The notes: generated by a model from the sequence alone, not told the origin. A stretch of 38,090 bases of DNA from CAYUMU01 sp964445985 (GCA_964445985.1 CAYUMU010000069.1:1-38090), one strand, 5' to 3'; numbered from the stretch's first letter, positions 1 to 9,486 are shown. Translations and numbers: made by a program.

Positions 1-377
1 ACGCCCAACTTCCAAAACTTCAATGACACGCAAGTTCGAGCCGCGTGAGGTATAAACAGCGTTTTACCGTCCGGTGAGAATGCGAGCTGGCGTTCCACGA
101 GGTTCGTGACGGGCGTTGCGACACAAAGAAGGCGGCCTTCCGATACATTCCATACGGCAATGGTTCGGCTTGAGGATTGCTCGCTGGCCAACAACGAACC
201 ATCCGCGGAAATTGCGAATGTCGGATCGGAGCATGCGGGAAGGATCGCGGCGGGCGCAATCCGTACCTCGTTCGAATTTGCGGTGGGACCGGAACTTTCC
301 TTTGCCATGCACGCAAAAAGCGGTGTCCCCCAGAATGGCAGTCCCACAAGAACACTGAAAGCGATAAATGGGGTCAT
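1..377 (-). CDS. Secreted WD40-like repeat protein, 5' part only
   Basis: The gene enters from the left window edge, so only about 125 N-terminal residues are visible. Reading from the ATG at 377, the product begins with a hydrophobic export signal (MTPFIAFSVLVGLPFWG...) ending near a cysteine (LFAC), which might be a poor lipobox. After that come two beta-propeller-like phrases typical of WD40 blades: ISADGSLLAS followed by IAVWNV, and then LAFSPDGKTLF. A GGGAG element lies about ten bases upstream of the ATG and supports this start. WD40 propellers usually act as protein-interaction platforms, and exported versions are abundant in planctomycetes. No partner can be named. It lies 111 bp downstream of the thioredoxin-like gene on the same strand. 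Confidence 0.7.
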   Translation of the reverse strand, partial: MTPFIAFSVLVGLPFWGTPLFACMAKESSGPTANSNEVRIAPAAILPACSDPTFAISADGSLLASEQSSSRTIAVWNVSEGRLLCVATPVTNLVERQLAFSPDGKTLFIPHAARTCVSLKFWKLG

Positions 378-488
378 AACGATCAATCTCCCAATAGGCG
401 CGAGCGCACCCGGCCCGGAGGCGATGCTCAGCGATGCACGCCGCCAAGCGATCATCCGCGCCGGGGGGTACGCACGGGGTGCGTTACC

Positions 489-1013
489 CTACTTGCTGCA
501 CGCCAAACTCGTATAATCCGGCCGGTCGCTGGGCAGATCATGCCGGAACGTCGCCGTGACTTGGCCCTGGTCCAGCAAGAACACGCCTGGCATTTGCCGC
601 GCGTCGCCTTGGATGCGGCCGAAGCCGTGACCGCCTAGCAGGGCCGCTTGCAGGCCCCGCCACCACACCTTGGGGCTGAGGATCTTGCGAAGCTTCTCGC
701 GGCGGAGCTCAAACACCTCGTACAAGGCCAGCTCGGGGTCGGCAATCCTCGGCACGTCGTCCAGCCCATAGGGTTTGAAGAAGGCCGCCGCGGCTTCGTC
801 GCCGGTCTGGTGAACCAGCACGATGCCCACGCCGGCCGCTTCAATTTTCGCGCGCTGCGCGCGGAGGTCGTCGAGCGCTTCTCGGCAAAACGTGCAGCCG
901 CTGTGCCGCAAGAACACCACCAGCCGAGGTTGCTGGCGCGAAAGTTCCAGCAAGCTTTCACCCGTGGAGGTGCGAATGGCCGCGAGCGCGGCAGGTAAGG
1001 GCGATTCAATCAT
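489..1013 (-). CDS. SelL/PRXL2-like thioredoxin-fold redox protein (AhpC/TSA family)
   Basis: This 174-residue protein has the thioredoxin-fold layout of peroxiredoxin-like 2 / SelL-related proteins. A beta strand (RLVVFLRHSG) leads into C40-T-F-C43, a redox-active CxxC, then a helix with REALDDLRAQ. A central IGIVLV-type strand (VGIVLVHQTG) and a late PGVFLLDQG strand followed by a basic turn complete the fold. Known relatives reduce peroxides or disulfides, but the substrate cannot be read from sequence. There is no signal peptide, so it should act in the cytoplasm. It starts 21 bp after the coaD stop on the same strand, so the two may be cotranscribed. No strong ribosome-binding site precedes the ATG. 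Confidence 0.75.
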   Translation of the reverse strand: MIESPLPAALAAIRTSTGESLLELSRQQPRLVVFLRHSGCTFCREALDDLRAQRAKIEAAGVGIVLVHQTGDEAAAAFFKPYGLDDVPRIADPELALYEVFELRREKLRKILSPKVWWRGLQAALLGGHGFGRIQGDARQMPGVFLLDQGQVTATFRHDLPSDRPDYTSLACSK

Positions 1014-1034
1014 AAGAATTCGGACCCACCTGCA

Positions 1035-1541
1035 TTATGGGGATGGCTGGTTGGCGAGCTTCTTACGCAGCGCCGCGGCCACTTGCGGCGGCACAAATCG
1101 GGCCAGGGCGTTGTCGTCGGCCAGCGGAGCGATTTCTTTAATCAGCGAACTGGAAACGTGAGCGTAGCGAGTATCGGCCATTAAAAATACCGTTTCGATA
1201 TCGGGATCGAGCTGGCGGTTGGCCAGCATCATCGTCATTTCCGACTCAAGATCGGTCAACGGCCGCACGCCGCGAACCATCACGCGGGCCTGGCAGGTCC
1301 GCACAAAATTCACGGCCAACCCCGAGAACGAACGGACCTCCACGTTGTCGATGCCGGCCGTCTCGCTGCGAACCAGTTCTACCCGCTCTTCCAGGGTGAA
1401 CATGGCCTGCTTTCCCACGTTGACGCCAATGCCCACAATCAGGCGATCGACCAACCGCGAGCTGCGCTCGATGACATTGAGATGCCCCAGCGTGAGAGGG
1501 TCGAACGAACCGGTGTAAACGGCGACGTAAGGGTGCGACAT
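1035..1541 (-). CDS. coaD: Phosphopantetheine adenylyltransferase
   Basis: CoaD transfers AMP from ATP to 4'-phosphopantetheine, giving dephospho-CoA, the penultimate step of coenzyme A synthesis in the cytoplasm. From the ATG at 1541 the product is 168 residues, the normal size for the family. It opens with the nucleotidyltransferase signature YTGSFDPLTLGH, which includes the T-x-G-H motif. FVRTCQARVMVRGVR and the ATP-binding SSSLIKEIA follow at the expected places. The open frame extends upstream to 1655, but that extra sequence is unlike the family and overlaps noncoding DNA, so I use the internal ATG. No convincing Shine-Dalgarno site precedes it. Confidence 0.93.
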   Translation of the reverse strand: MSHPYVAVYTGSFDPLTLGHLNVIERSSRLVDRLIVGIGVNVGKQAMFTLEERVELVRSETAGIDNVEVRSFSGLAVNFVRTCQARVMVRGVRPLTDLESEMTMMLANRQLDPDIETVFLMADTRYAHVSSSLIKEIAPLADDNALARFVPPQVAAALRKKLANQPSP

Positions 1542-1768
1542 CGCAAGTGGCGTTGGTTGAGGGTTAAAACGGAGATGAGCGGAGCCCAGCCCGCCAGCGA
1601 AACGGTTCGCCGCGGGCCGCGAATGTATCATGCAGGTTGGGTGCGGTAAATGCAATCGTGGGATGTAGGGCGGGTTGCCGACTTACAGGCGAGCCGAAGA
1701 ATAACTTCCCGCTATGCAGTTCGCATCCGAGCCGATGTGGATTGCAGAGTCGTATCCGCCGCGACTGG

Positions 1769-1788
1769 ATTCCCGCCGTCGCGGGAAT
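1769..1788. repeat. Palindromic interspersed repeat (VIPATAGIQ type)
   Basis: An 8-bp perfect inverted repeat (ATTCCCGC / GCGGGAAT) with loop CGTC sits in the roughly 395-bp gene-free stretch 1542-1936. It is flanked by CTGG on the left and GACGG then six T on the right. Read on the minus strand, the element translates as VIPATAGIQ. That is a well-known by-product of the GGGAATGACG family of intergenic palindromes found in many bacteria. On the plus strand the T run gives it a terminator-like shape, but no plus-strand gene ends here. The rest of the stretch outside this and the next repeat shows nothing I can assign. Confidence 0.6.
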
Positions 1789-1897
1789 GACGGTTTTTTG
1801 GGCAAATACGAAATATTCAGAGGCAATCCGGGAAGTAAATAATCGGCGGCACCGACAGGGGTGCTGCTGGCGGGGCTGCGGCATTTTGAGCCGGATT

Positions 1898-1917
1898 CAC
1901 GGGCGGGGACGCCCGTG
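1898..1917. repeat. Palindromic element CACGGGCG-GGGA-CGCCCGTG
   Basis: A perfect 8-bp inverted repeat with a four-base GGGA loop lies 19 bp past the stop of the aldo/keto reductase gene. The sequence resembles the GGCACGGGCGTC-type intergenic palindromes I know from planctomycete and other genomes, although I cannot check copy number here. In the reductase transcript it would form a stable GC hairpin, which could protect the 3' end or help termination. No U tract follows it. Confidence 0.55.
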
Positions 1918-1936
1918 CCACTTGGGTGGAAGGCAT

Positions 1937-2935
<999 letters not shown>

Positions 2936-3208
2936 TCTTTCTCGTTTGGCGGCAGGAAGAATCAAGGTGGGCTGGATCAAGAGCGGCCGAGAAGTTGGCG
3001 ATCGCTCGTGGCCTTGGCTATTGTGATGAATCTGGCGCGATGTGCAAAGGATCTTGCCAGTGATCGATGAGGATTGCCGAACCGGGGTGAATGCCCCCAC
3101 CTTGTGGAAAGGCGAGAGCAATTCAAAGCGCGTGGCCTGGCCGTCCCCGGCGATGAATCCGCGTCAAGCCGCCCGCCGTTCAAGCCCTCAACTCAGCGAC
3201 GGCCTGGC

Positions 3209-5689
3209 TTAGGGTCGCGACGTTAGCTTGAGCAGCACCGGCAGCAAGGCCAGGTTGCCGAACATGCCGCCCAGCATCGCCAGCCCGACCAGCACGCCGA
3301 AATACACGGTGGGGATAAAATCGCTAAAGCATAGCGCGGTGAAGCCAACGATCAGGGCCAAGGTAGAAAATGTCACGGCTTTGCCCACGCTCTGCTGAAC
3401 AAGGTAGAGCGCCTCGTTCACCGATAGGCCATCGCGCCGCAAGCGGGTGAATGCCAAAATGTAATGGATGGAAGAATCGACGGCCAAGCCCAGGCTCACG
3501 GCCGCGATCATGGCGGCGCCCATGTTGATGGGAAAGTTCAACCAGCCCATCAGGCCGGTGAGCATGATAATCGGCAGCACGTTGGGAACCAGGGCGACCA
3601 GGGCCAAAGTGAGGCTGCGAAACGCGATCAGCATCATGCCGCCGATCGCCAAAATGGCGATGCCAAAGGTCACCCATTGGTCGCGGAGCATGCTCTCGAT
3701 CAGGTGGGCCAGCAATACAAAGAAGCCGGTGACCTGCGTGGTAGACGCGTCAACCACGCCCCGATCGGTGGCATGTTCGTCAACCGCCCCCAACTCTTCG
3801 CGGCAAATCCGCTGCACGGCGGCGATCAGTTGTGTTTTGGATTCGGCCGGTTGGCGTTCGTAGGCCCTCAGCAAAATCCGCGTGTAAAACCGGCCGGGGA
3901 ACGCAATCGCGGTGGAGCTTCCCCCCAACATTCCCCGCGCGGCCCAGGCAGGGTCTTCGCCCATGGCGGTGCCCACCGCCGCCGGCATCAGCGACGACAA
4001 AATCTTGAGCAACCGATCGGGCGGAAGTTCCACGAGTAACCGTTGTTCGCCGCCCGCGAACCAAGCGCCGGCCGCGTAGGCCAGGTCGCTGGGGTTGAAC
4101 GGGCTATTGAGCAGTTTCTGAGGTTCGATTTGCAGCGGCAACTGCCGGGCCGTATCGAGAATGTCGGCCAGGCTGAGCACCTTGGTCAAACCGGTTCGCG
4201 GCGCGCCCGCGGGGCTCGCTGATTCTCCTACCCCCGCCGATTGCGGTCGATGCTCGCCCAACTCGCGCCGCAAACGCTCCGCCAGCCGGCGCAGGCGGGC
4301 CAGATAGGCTTCGTCAATCACCTCCGGGGCAGGCACAATCACGTCCCACACGCCGGCCCCGCCCAGGTTGTCTTCCACAAACCCGTACGAACGTACGATG
4401 TCGCTGCTTGCCCGAAAGTTGCGGGTAAAGTCGGTCTCCACTTTCAGCCACCGCACGCCAATGGTCGCCACGCCCACCAGCACCATTACCACGGCCAGGA
4501 ACAGCTTGGGACGGGCCAGCACGCCGTCCATCACCCACCGCAGCGCGCGGTGCATCAGCCCTTCGCCCCAGGCCTGCTTCGGGTCGATATCGAAGCTGCC
4601 CGCCAGCGCCAGGCCCGGCAGAATGAATGCAATGGCGGCCAGCGCGAGCAGCGCGCCCACCATCATCATCAGGCCAAAATCCTGCACGGGGCCCACGTTG
4701 GCCGCCAGCAGCGAACTGAAACCGGCCGCATCGGTCAAACAGGTCCAGAAGATGGCCACGGCCAGCGCGGCCAAGGCCGTTTGGAGCGCCGGCCGGGGTG
4801 CTTCCCCTGTATCGCGGGCTTCGCGAAATCGCACAATCACGTGGATCACCGTGGCAATGCCCACCACGGTCACAATCGCCCACAACATCGAACTGACCAT
4901 GCTCAAGCGAATCCGGCTGGCGACCAGCAACCCTTCGGTCCACAGCAGCGTGGCGTAAACCACGGCCAACGGAATCACCACCCAGCGGAAGCTGCGAAAG
5001 CAGAGAATGATCGTGAGCATCAACAGCACGCTGGCCACCTGGCCTAACCGCGCGCCGTCTTGATCGATGAGCCGAAAGCCCTCGACCACCATCACCGGTT
5101 CGCCGACCAACACGCCGGTGGGATCGTGGGCTTCCACCACCTTGCGCAGTTCCAGCACCGTGGCCTCGCGCTCGGTGGAACTTCGCGCCGAGTCGAGCAG
5201 GCAAACCACCGCGGGCACGCGGCGGTGGGCATCGACCAGGTAGCCTTCGAATTGAGCGAGCAGAGCCGCGCGGCCGGGTAGCGATTCATCCAAGATGCCC
5301 ATTCCCAGCGGCGTGCTGGTGAGGCTCATCACGGCCGGCTGCCCTCGCACCAGCGGAAACGCGGATGCTGCCGGTGGCGAAGCCTCGATCAGGGCAATGC
5401 CTTTCACCAGCGACAGCGCGCGGGTGAGCCGTTCCAGCCGCTGGTAGCCAGCAGGCGTCATCAATTGCTCATCCACGTAGGCCGCCAGCACGACTTCGTT
5501 GCCGCGGAAGGTGCGTTTGAGCAGCCGGTAAGGGGGCAGCAACGGGTCGCCCGGGGCGAACATGTTTTCGATCGAGCGATCGAAATCGAGCCGCGAAGCC
5601 GGCGCCCAACTGGCAGCGGTCAGCACGGCCGCCAAACCCAAGAGCGGCCAACGCCAGGCAATCAGAAATTCGGCCACGCGCGACGACAT
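3209..5689 (-). CDS. RND-superfamily (MMPL-like) exporter
   Basis: A predicted inner-membrane transporter of 826 residues. It has the duplicated RND layout: one N-terminal helix (PLLGLAAVLTAASW), a large periplasmic loop, a block of about five helices, then the same pattern again ending in a last helix block. The second half keeps the TM4-like motif SLGLAVDSSIHYILAF with its aspartate. The matching place in the first half reads VVGIATVIHVIVRF, with alanine where the acidic residue normally sits. The ATG at 5689 is preceded by GAGG at seven bases, so I prefer it to the upstream ATGs at 5755 and 5713. Relatives export lipids or hydrophobic compounds with proton energy. The cargo is unknown and no periplasmic adaptor or outer-membrane partner is adjacent. 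Confidence 0.85.
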   Translation of the reverse strand: MSSRVAEFLIAWRWPLLGLAAVLTAASWAPASRLDFDRSIENMFAPGDPLLPPYRLLKRTFRGNEVVLAAYVDEQLMTPAGYQRLERLTRALSLVKGIALIEASPPAASAFPLVRGQPAVMSLTSTPLGMGILDESLPGRAALLAQFEGYLVDAHRRVPAVVCLLDSARSSTEREATVLELRKVVEAHDPTGVLVGEPVMVVEGFRLIDQDGARLGQVASVLLMLTIILCFRSFRWVVIPLAVVYATLLWTEGLLVASRIRLSMVSSMLWAIVTVVGIATVIHVIVRFREARDTGEAPRPALQTALAALAVAIFWTCLTDAAGFSSLLAANVGPVQDFGLMMMVGALLALAAIAFILPGLALAGSFDIDPKQAWGEGLMHRALRWVMDGVLARPKLFLAVVMVLVGVATIGVRWLKVETDFTRNFRASSDIVRSYGFVEDNLGGAGVWDVIVPAPEVIDEAYLARLRRLAERLRRELGEHRPQSAGVGESASPAGAPRTGLTKVLSLADILDTARQLPLQIEPQKLLNSPFNPSDLAYAAGAWFAGGEQRLLVELPPDRLLKILSSLMPAAVGTAMGEDPAWAARGMLGGSSTAIAFPGRFYTRILLRAYERQPAESKTQLIAAVQRICREELGAVDEHATDRGVVDASTTQVTGFFVLLAHLIESMLRDQWVTFGIAILAIGGMMLIAFRSLTLALVALVPNVLPIIMLTGLMGWLNFPINMGAAMIAAVSLGLAVDSSIHYILAFTRLRRDGLSVNEALYLVQQSVGKAVTFSTLALIVGFTALCFSDFIPTVYFGVLVGLAMLGGMFGNLALLPVLLKLTSRP

Positions 5690-5813
5690 CCATTTTCCTC
5701 GAAGGTAGGCCATAACTTGGCACGATGAACCCGGCAGCGCGAACACCATTTGCATACCGGGCGCCTTAGCCTGCCATGGACGGGCCGCTTTCGCAATGGA
5801 GCCCCCTTCCGCT

Positions 5814-7490
5814 TTACGAGCGGGGCTTCTTTTTGCCTCGCTTGGTTGCTTGCTGCCCCAGGGCCGCCTTGCTCCGCAGCAGGTGGTGATAATGCTGGGC
5901 GAACCGGTGGGCTTCGTCGCGCACGTACTGCAACAGCCGCAGGCCGTAGGCGTGCTTGCTCAGCCGGAGCGGTTCGTCGCGGTCCATCACAAAGATTTCT
6001 TCTTCGCGCTTGGCCAGCGAAATAACCAGCGGCGGCTCGATCTCCATGGCGCGGAAGGCGGCCAGGCCGGCATTGAGTTGGCCCTTGCCGCCGTCGATGA
6101 GGAAGATGTCGGGGAATGCCTCGCCTTCGTCGCTCAAACGCCGAAACCGCCGGGCCACCACCTCGTGGATACTGGCAAAGTCGTCGATGCCTTCCACCGT
6201 GCGAATCCGGAACCGCTTGTAGCCGGGCTTGAACGGTAACCCATCGATAAATTGCACCAGGCTGGCCACGGTTTCGCCGCCGCCCAGGTGGGCGATATCC
6301 ACGCCTTCGATCCGCCGCGGAATCTCTGGCAGGTGAAACACTTTTTTCAATCCGGCCAAACCCTTGTGCGGGTCGATGTAAAACACCTCCGGCTGGGCGT
6401 GCGTATCCAACTCGCCGCGGTCGTCGAGCCGCTCCAAGAGCCGGATTTCGTCGCGGAGCCGAGCCGCCTTTTCAAACTGCAGCTCTTTCGACGCCGTTTG
6501 CATTTCGCCGCGCATTTCTTGCAGTAGCCGCACCTTGTTGCCTTCGAGAAACATCTTCAGCCGGTTGATGTCGCGACGGTACTCTTCTTTGCTGATCCGC
6601 AAATTGCAGGGGGCCGTGCATTGGTTGATGCTGGCCAACAGGCAGGGCCGAAACCAGTGCCATTTTTCGTCGCTCTCCTCAATGTCCAGGCTGCAGGTGC
6701 GAAACTTGAAAATCTTTTGCAGCACCTGAATGGCCCCGCGCAAGCTGCTGGCGCTGGCGAACGGCCCATACAGCTTGGTCCCTCGTTCGCTCGGCTCGCG
6801 CGTGAATTCCACGCGGGGAAAATCTTCGCGGGTAAAAATTTCCAGGTAAGGAAATGTTTTGTCGTCTTTCAACTCGACATTGAACTTGGGCCGCACGTCT
6901 TTGATCAGCCGGGCTTCCATCAGCAAGGCATCCACCTCGCTCTCGGCCGGCAAGAAGTCGATATCGCCAATCTCGCGAACCAGATCGGCCGTGCGGCGAT
7001 CGGTCATGGCCGCCTTGAGAAAATAGCTCCCCGCTCTGGCCCTCAGGTTCTTGGCCTTGCCCACGTAGATCACGCGGCCGGCGGTATCTTTCATGAGATA
7101 CACGCCCGAGGTGGTGGGGAATTCACGGACTTTGGCCGCCGAGCGGCGGAAGCCAAAGGTATTGGGCAGCCAATCACTGTCGTTGCCTGCCGCGTTGGCG
7201 CTGGCTTCCGTGCCCTCGTTCGCGTCGATCTCATCAACGGCGGCCGCATCGCTCGTCACGCCCTCCGCGACCTCGATTTCACTTAGCTCGGGACCGGTTT
7301 CGCGCGGGAGGGAATCCATTCGTTCCGCAAAAAATTCATCATCGCGCGAGGCCGAATCATCGTGGGAAGACTCAGCAGCGGAACTCAGCGCAGCGCCGCT
7401 CGCGGCAACTTCGCCTTCAACCGGCGTGCTCGTTGGCGGGGATGCGATCGTTGGCGGAGGCGCCTTCGTTTTGCGAGGCTTCTTGCTCAT
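5814..7490 (-). CDS. uvrC: UvrC excinuclease subunit, lacking the C-terminal HhH
   Basis: UvrC makes the two incisions in nucleotide excision repair after UvrA/UvrB load on damage. In order I see: an unusual 120-residue N-terminal extension rich in Ala, Ser, Asp and Glu; the GIY-YIG nuclease (SGVYLMKD...VIYVGKAKNLRARAGSYF); four cysteines (RTCSLDI, RPCLLASINQCTAPC) matching the iron-sulfur site of UvrC; the UvrB-interacting UVR motif (LQFEKAARLRDEI); and the RNase H-like 5' nuclease with GVDIAHLGGG, LIDGGKGQLN and VRDEAHRFAQHY. The protein then stops after a short Lys/Arg tail. The helix-hairpin-helix pair found in E. coli-type UvrC (about 610 residues) is missing. An in-frame ATG for residue 58 is an alternative start. 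Confidence 0.92.
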   Translation of the reverse strand: MSKKPRKTKAPPPTIASPPTSTPVEGEVAASGAALSSAAESSHDDSASRDDEFFAERMDSLPRETGPELSEIEVAEGVTSDAAAVDEIDANEGTEASANAAGNDSDWLPNTFGFRRSAAKVREFPTTSGVYLMKDTAGRVIYVGKAKNLRARAGSYFLKAAMTDRRTADLVREIGDIDFLPAESEVDALLMEARLIKDVRPKFNVELKDDKTFPYLEIFTREDFPRVEFTREPSERGTKLYGPFASASSLRGAIQVLQKIFKFRTCSLDIEESDEKWHWFRPCLLASINQCTAPCNLRISKEEYRRDINRLKMFLEGNKVRLLQEMRGEMQTASKELQFEKAARLRDEIRLLERLDDRGELDTHAQPEVFYIDPHKGLAGLKKVFHLPEIPRRIEGVDIAHLGGGETVASLVQFIDGLPFKPGYKRFRIRTVEGIDDFASIHEVVARRFRRLSDEGEAFPDIFLIDGGKGQLNAGLAAFRAMEIEPPLVISLAKREEEIFVMDRDEPLRLSKHAYGLRLLQYVRDEAHRFAQHYHHLLRSKAALGQQATKRGKKKPRS

Positions 7491-7592
7491 CGCGCGGTAT
7501 TACCAAATCCTTCCAGAGAGGTGGCGGCGTGCTGGCAGGAAACGACCCGGGAGCGGCCCTGTCCCCGTTCAGATTCTACGCTTCCGCTGATT

Positions 7593-7610
7593 GCTGGCCA
7601 GTGGGCCAGC
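7593..7610. repeat. 7-bp hairpin in the uvrC/M50 divergent region
   Basis: A perfect inverted repeat GCTGGCC-AGTG-GGCCAGC lies between the divergent uvrC (start 7490) and M50-like gene (start 7745). It could be an operator or an interspersed palindrome. Nothing here decides between them. Confidence 0.4.
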
Positions 7611-7665
7611 CAGGGCTGATAAAATGACCGCAACTTGGGATTTGCAATTTTCTAACGATCTTCCT

Positions 7666-7700
7666 GCTCCCTTCTCCCCCGCAACTCCAGGGAGGGGAGC
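7666..7700. repeat. Imperfect inverted repeat upstream of the M50-like gene
   Basis: GCTCCC at 7666-7671 pairs with GGGAGC at 7695-7700, and the inner TCTCCC / GGGAGG bases extend the pairing imperfectly. The element resembles CTCCCT...AGGGAG intergenic repeats common in GC-rich genomes. It lies 44 bp before the protease start codon. Confidence 0.35.
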
Positions 7701-7744
7701 GTATCTGTGACGATTTTTCAAATGGCGATTGGCATGGCAACCAC

Positions 7745-8359
7745 ATGAGTCTGATTCGGAATGGTGCTGATCGAACGACGGAAAATCGCCGCCGCTCGCT
7801 TCACTCGATCGTTCTCATGCTTTCCACGCTGCTTGGCTCGTGGCTGGCCATGCAGGCCGTTCATGAGTTGGGGCATGTGGTGGCGGCTCTGATTAGCGGG
7901 GGGAGCGTTGCCCAGGTCGTGCTCCATCCGGCGACCATTTCGCGAACCGATCTGGCAGCCAATCCGCATCCGCTCCTCGTCGCGTGGGCTGGTCCGATCA
8001 TCGGGATCGCCGTGCCGCTGCTGTTGTGGGGGCTGGCCGTCGCGTTTCGGTTTTCGGCGGCGTTCGTGCCGCGGTTCTTCGCCGGCTTCTGCCTGATTGC
8101 CAACGGGCTATACATTGGCGGGGGTTCGTTCAGCGGAGTTGGCGATTGCGGCGAGATGCTCCGGCACGGTTCCTCGCCTTGGCAGCTATGGCTGTTCGGC
8201 GCGGTCGCCAGTCCGCTGGGCCTTTGGCTTTGGCACGGCCTGGCGCCGCAATTTGGCCTTGGCCCCGAGGCTCAGCCCGTCAGCCGCCGGCTCGCGTACG
8301 GAAGCTTGCTAGTTTGCCTGGCGCTGCTGGCCCTGGCCTGGCTCGTGGGCGGAGAGTAG
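7745..8359 (+). CDS. M50-like membrane metalloprotease
   Basis: A 204-residue protein with about five hydrophobic segments. The zinc-binding motif H40-E-L-G-H44 lies at the end of the first segment (MQAVHELGHVVAA), followed by a LLVAWAGPIIGIAVP helix. A later acidic motif (GVGDCGEM, D134) is placed where site-2 protease relatives carry the third metal ligand. These enzymes cut substrates inside or next to the membrane. The substrate is unknown here. The gene is divergent from uvrC. The ATG at 7745 has no good ribosome site, and an ATG at codon 25 is possible but would remove a charged N-terminus. Its 3' end coincides with a broken epimerase gene on the other strand, so the C-terminus may be rearranged. 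Confidence 0.72.
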   Translation: MSLIRNGADRTTENRRRSLHSIVLMLSTLLGSWLAMQAVHELGHVVAALISGGSVAQVVLHPATISRTDLAANPHPLLVAWAGPIIGIAVPLLLWGLAVAFRFSAAFVPRFFAGFCLIANGLYIGGGSFSGVGDCGEMLRHGSSPWQLWLFGAVASPLGLWLWHGLAPQFGLGPEAQPVSRRLAYGSLLVCLALLALAWLVGGE

Positions 8360-8452
8360 ATCGATCACAACAGGTTGATGCCCCGCGGCCAGCAGTTCAT
8401 CCGCAATCCACGAACCGATAAAGCCGGCGCCACCTGTCACGATGACCCGCAT
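8309..8452 (-). pseudogene. 5' fragment of an NAD-dependent epimerase/dehydratase gene
   Basis: Reading minus from the ATG at 8452 gives MRVIVTGGAGFIGSWIADEL and then LLAAGHQPVVIDLL. This is the exact N-terminal Rossmann unit of extended short-chain dehydrogenases such as UDP-glucose 4-epimerase, with the TGGAGFIGS dinucleotide loop and the acidic D at the end of the second strand. After about 33 codons the family similarity ends where the M50-like gene's 3' end begins on the opposite strand, and the frame closes at a TAG at 8309-8311. A complete epimerase has about 310 residues, so this is a truncated remnant. The frame is too short for ordinary gene callers. Confidence 0.75.
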
Positions 8453-8507
8453 GCCATGTATGCCTTTGGCTAACCGCTAATTTTCCCCGTATTCCACCGT
8501 TCAGTCA

Positions 8508-9365
8508 TCACAGGTCTTTGGCGCGGAAGGTATCGCCCTGGGTCATGTCGCCCGATTCCAGCCCCTTGCGGAACCAGCGGAGCCGCTGGGCGGAGGTGCC
8601 GTGGGTGAACGAGTCGGGCACCACGTAGCCTTGGGCTTGTCGTTGGAGTCGGTCGTCGCCAATGGCTTGCGTGGCCTGAAAGGCCTCTTCGAGATCGCCC
8701 TCTTCCAGAATCTGGAACTTCTTTTGGGCATGATGGACCCAAACGCCAGCCAGAAAATCGGCTTGCAGTTCCAAACGAACGGAGAGGTCGTTGTATTCAA
8801 CGTCGCTCAAAGTACGTCGCTTCTCATGTACCCAGTCCGAAATGCCCAGCTGCTGCTGCACGTGGTGGCCGACTTCGTGGGCAATCACATAGGCCTGGGC
8901 AAAATCGCCCGGCGCCCCCAGCCGGTTGCTAAGCTCCTGGAAGAAGCCGAGGTCGATATACACCTTCTGGTCGGCGGGACAATAGAACGGCCCCACCGCG
9001 GCGTTGGCAAAACCGCAGGCCGAATCCACCGAGCCAGAGAACAACACCAGCTTGGGCTTGCGGTAGGCGCGGCCCTGTTGTTGAAACTGGTCGGTCCATA
9101 CGTCTTCGGTGTCGGCCAGTACGACGGAGACGAACTCTTTGGCCCGCTCTTCTTCGGGCGTGCCAACGGCGGCGCCGCCGCCTTGCCTCGGGGCCGGTGC
9201 ATTGCCGCCGCCTTGGAACAAGGCCCTGGGGTCAACGCCGAAAGCCAGCGCAATCAGAATCAGCACCACGCTGCCAATGCCACCGCCCATGGCCATTCGC
9301 CGCCCTCCGCCCGAGCCGCGACGATCTTCCACATTTTCGCTTCCGCGCCGCCCAGACCAACGCAT
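8508..9365 (-). CDS. YpfJ-type neutral zinc metallopeptidase (PF04228)
   Basis: A membrane-anchored putative zinc peptidase of 285 residues. The N-terminus MRWSGRRGSENVEDRRG is the hallmark of this family. A single helix follows (GGIGSVVLILIALAFG), then a low-complexity Gly/Pro linker, then the peptidase domain. H163-E-V-G-H167-H provides the zinc ligands and catalytic glutamate, and E199 in LELQADFLAGVW is the likely third ligand. CGFANAAVGPFYCP carries the conserved cysteine pair. The C-terminal HGTSAQRLRWFRKG is also conserved. Family members are common but their substrates are poorly known. It stands alone on the minus strand between the epimerase remnant and the Sde182-like gene. Confidence 0.88.
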   Translation of the reverse strand: MRWSGRRGSENVEDRRGSGGGRRMAMGGGIGSVVLILIALAFGVDPRALFQGGGNAPAPRQGGGAAVGTPEEERAKEFVSVVLADTEDVWTDQFQQQGRAYRKPKLVLFSGSVDSACGFANAAVGPFYCPADQKVYIDLGFFQELSNRLGAPGDFAQAYVIAHEVGHHVQQQLGISDWVHEKRRTLSDVEYNDLSVRLELQADFLAGVWVHHAQKKFQILEEGDLEEAFQATQAIGDDRLQRQAQGYVVPDSFTHGTSAQRLRWFRKGLESGDMTQGDTFRAKDL

Positions 9366-9486
9366 GGCAGTCCTCCCACGATGGATAAAACCCTGGTACG
9401 GGGATCATTGGCGGAGCAAGGGGTATCGTCAAGCGGAACGGCCACGCATTTCCGGCAGCGATCCGCCTCGCTTGGTCCCCTTACTA

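Noticed and set aside
1769..1800. Hairpin plus T run as an intrinsic terminator
   Set aside because: The T run lies on the plus strand, where no gene ends; the sequence fits an interspersed palindrome better.
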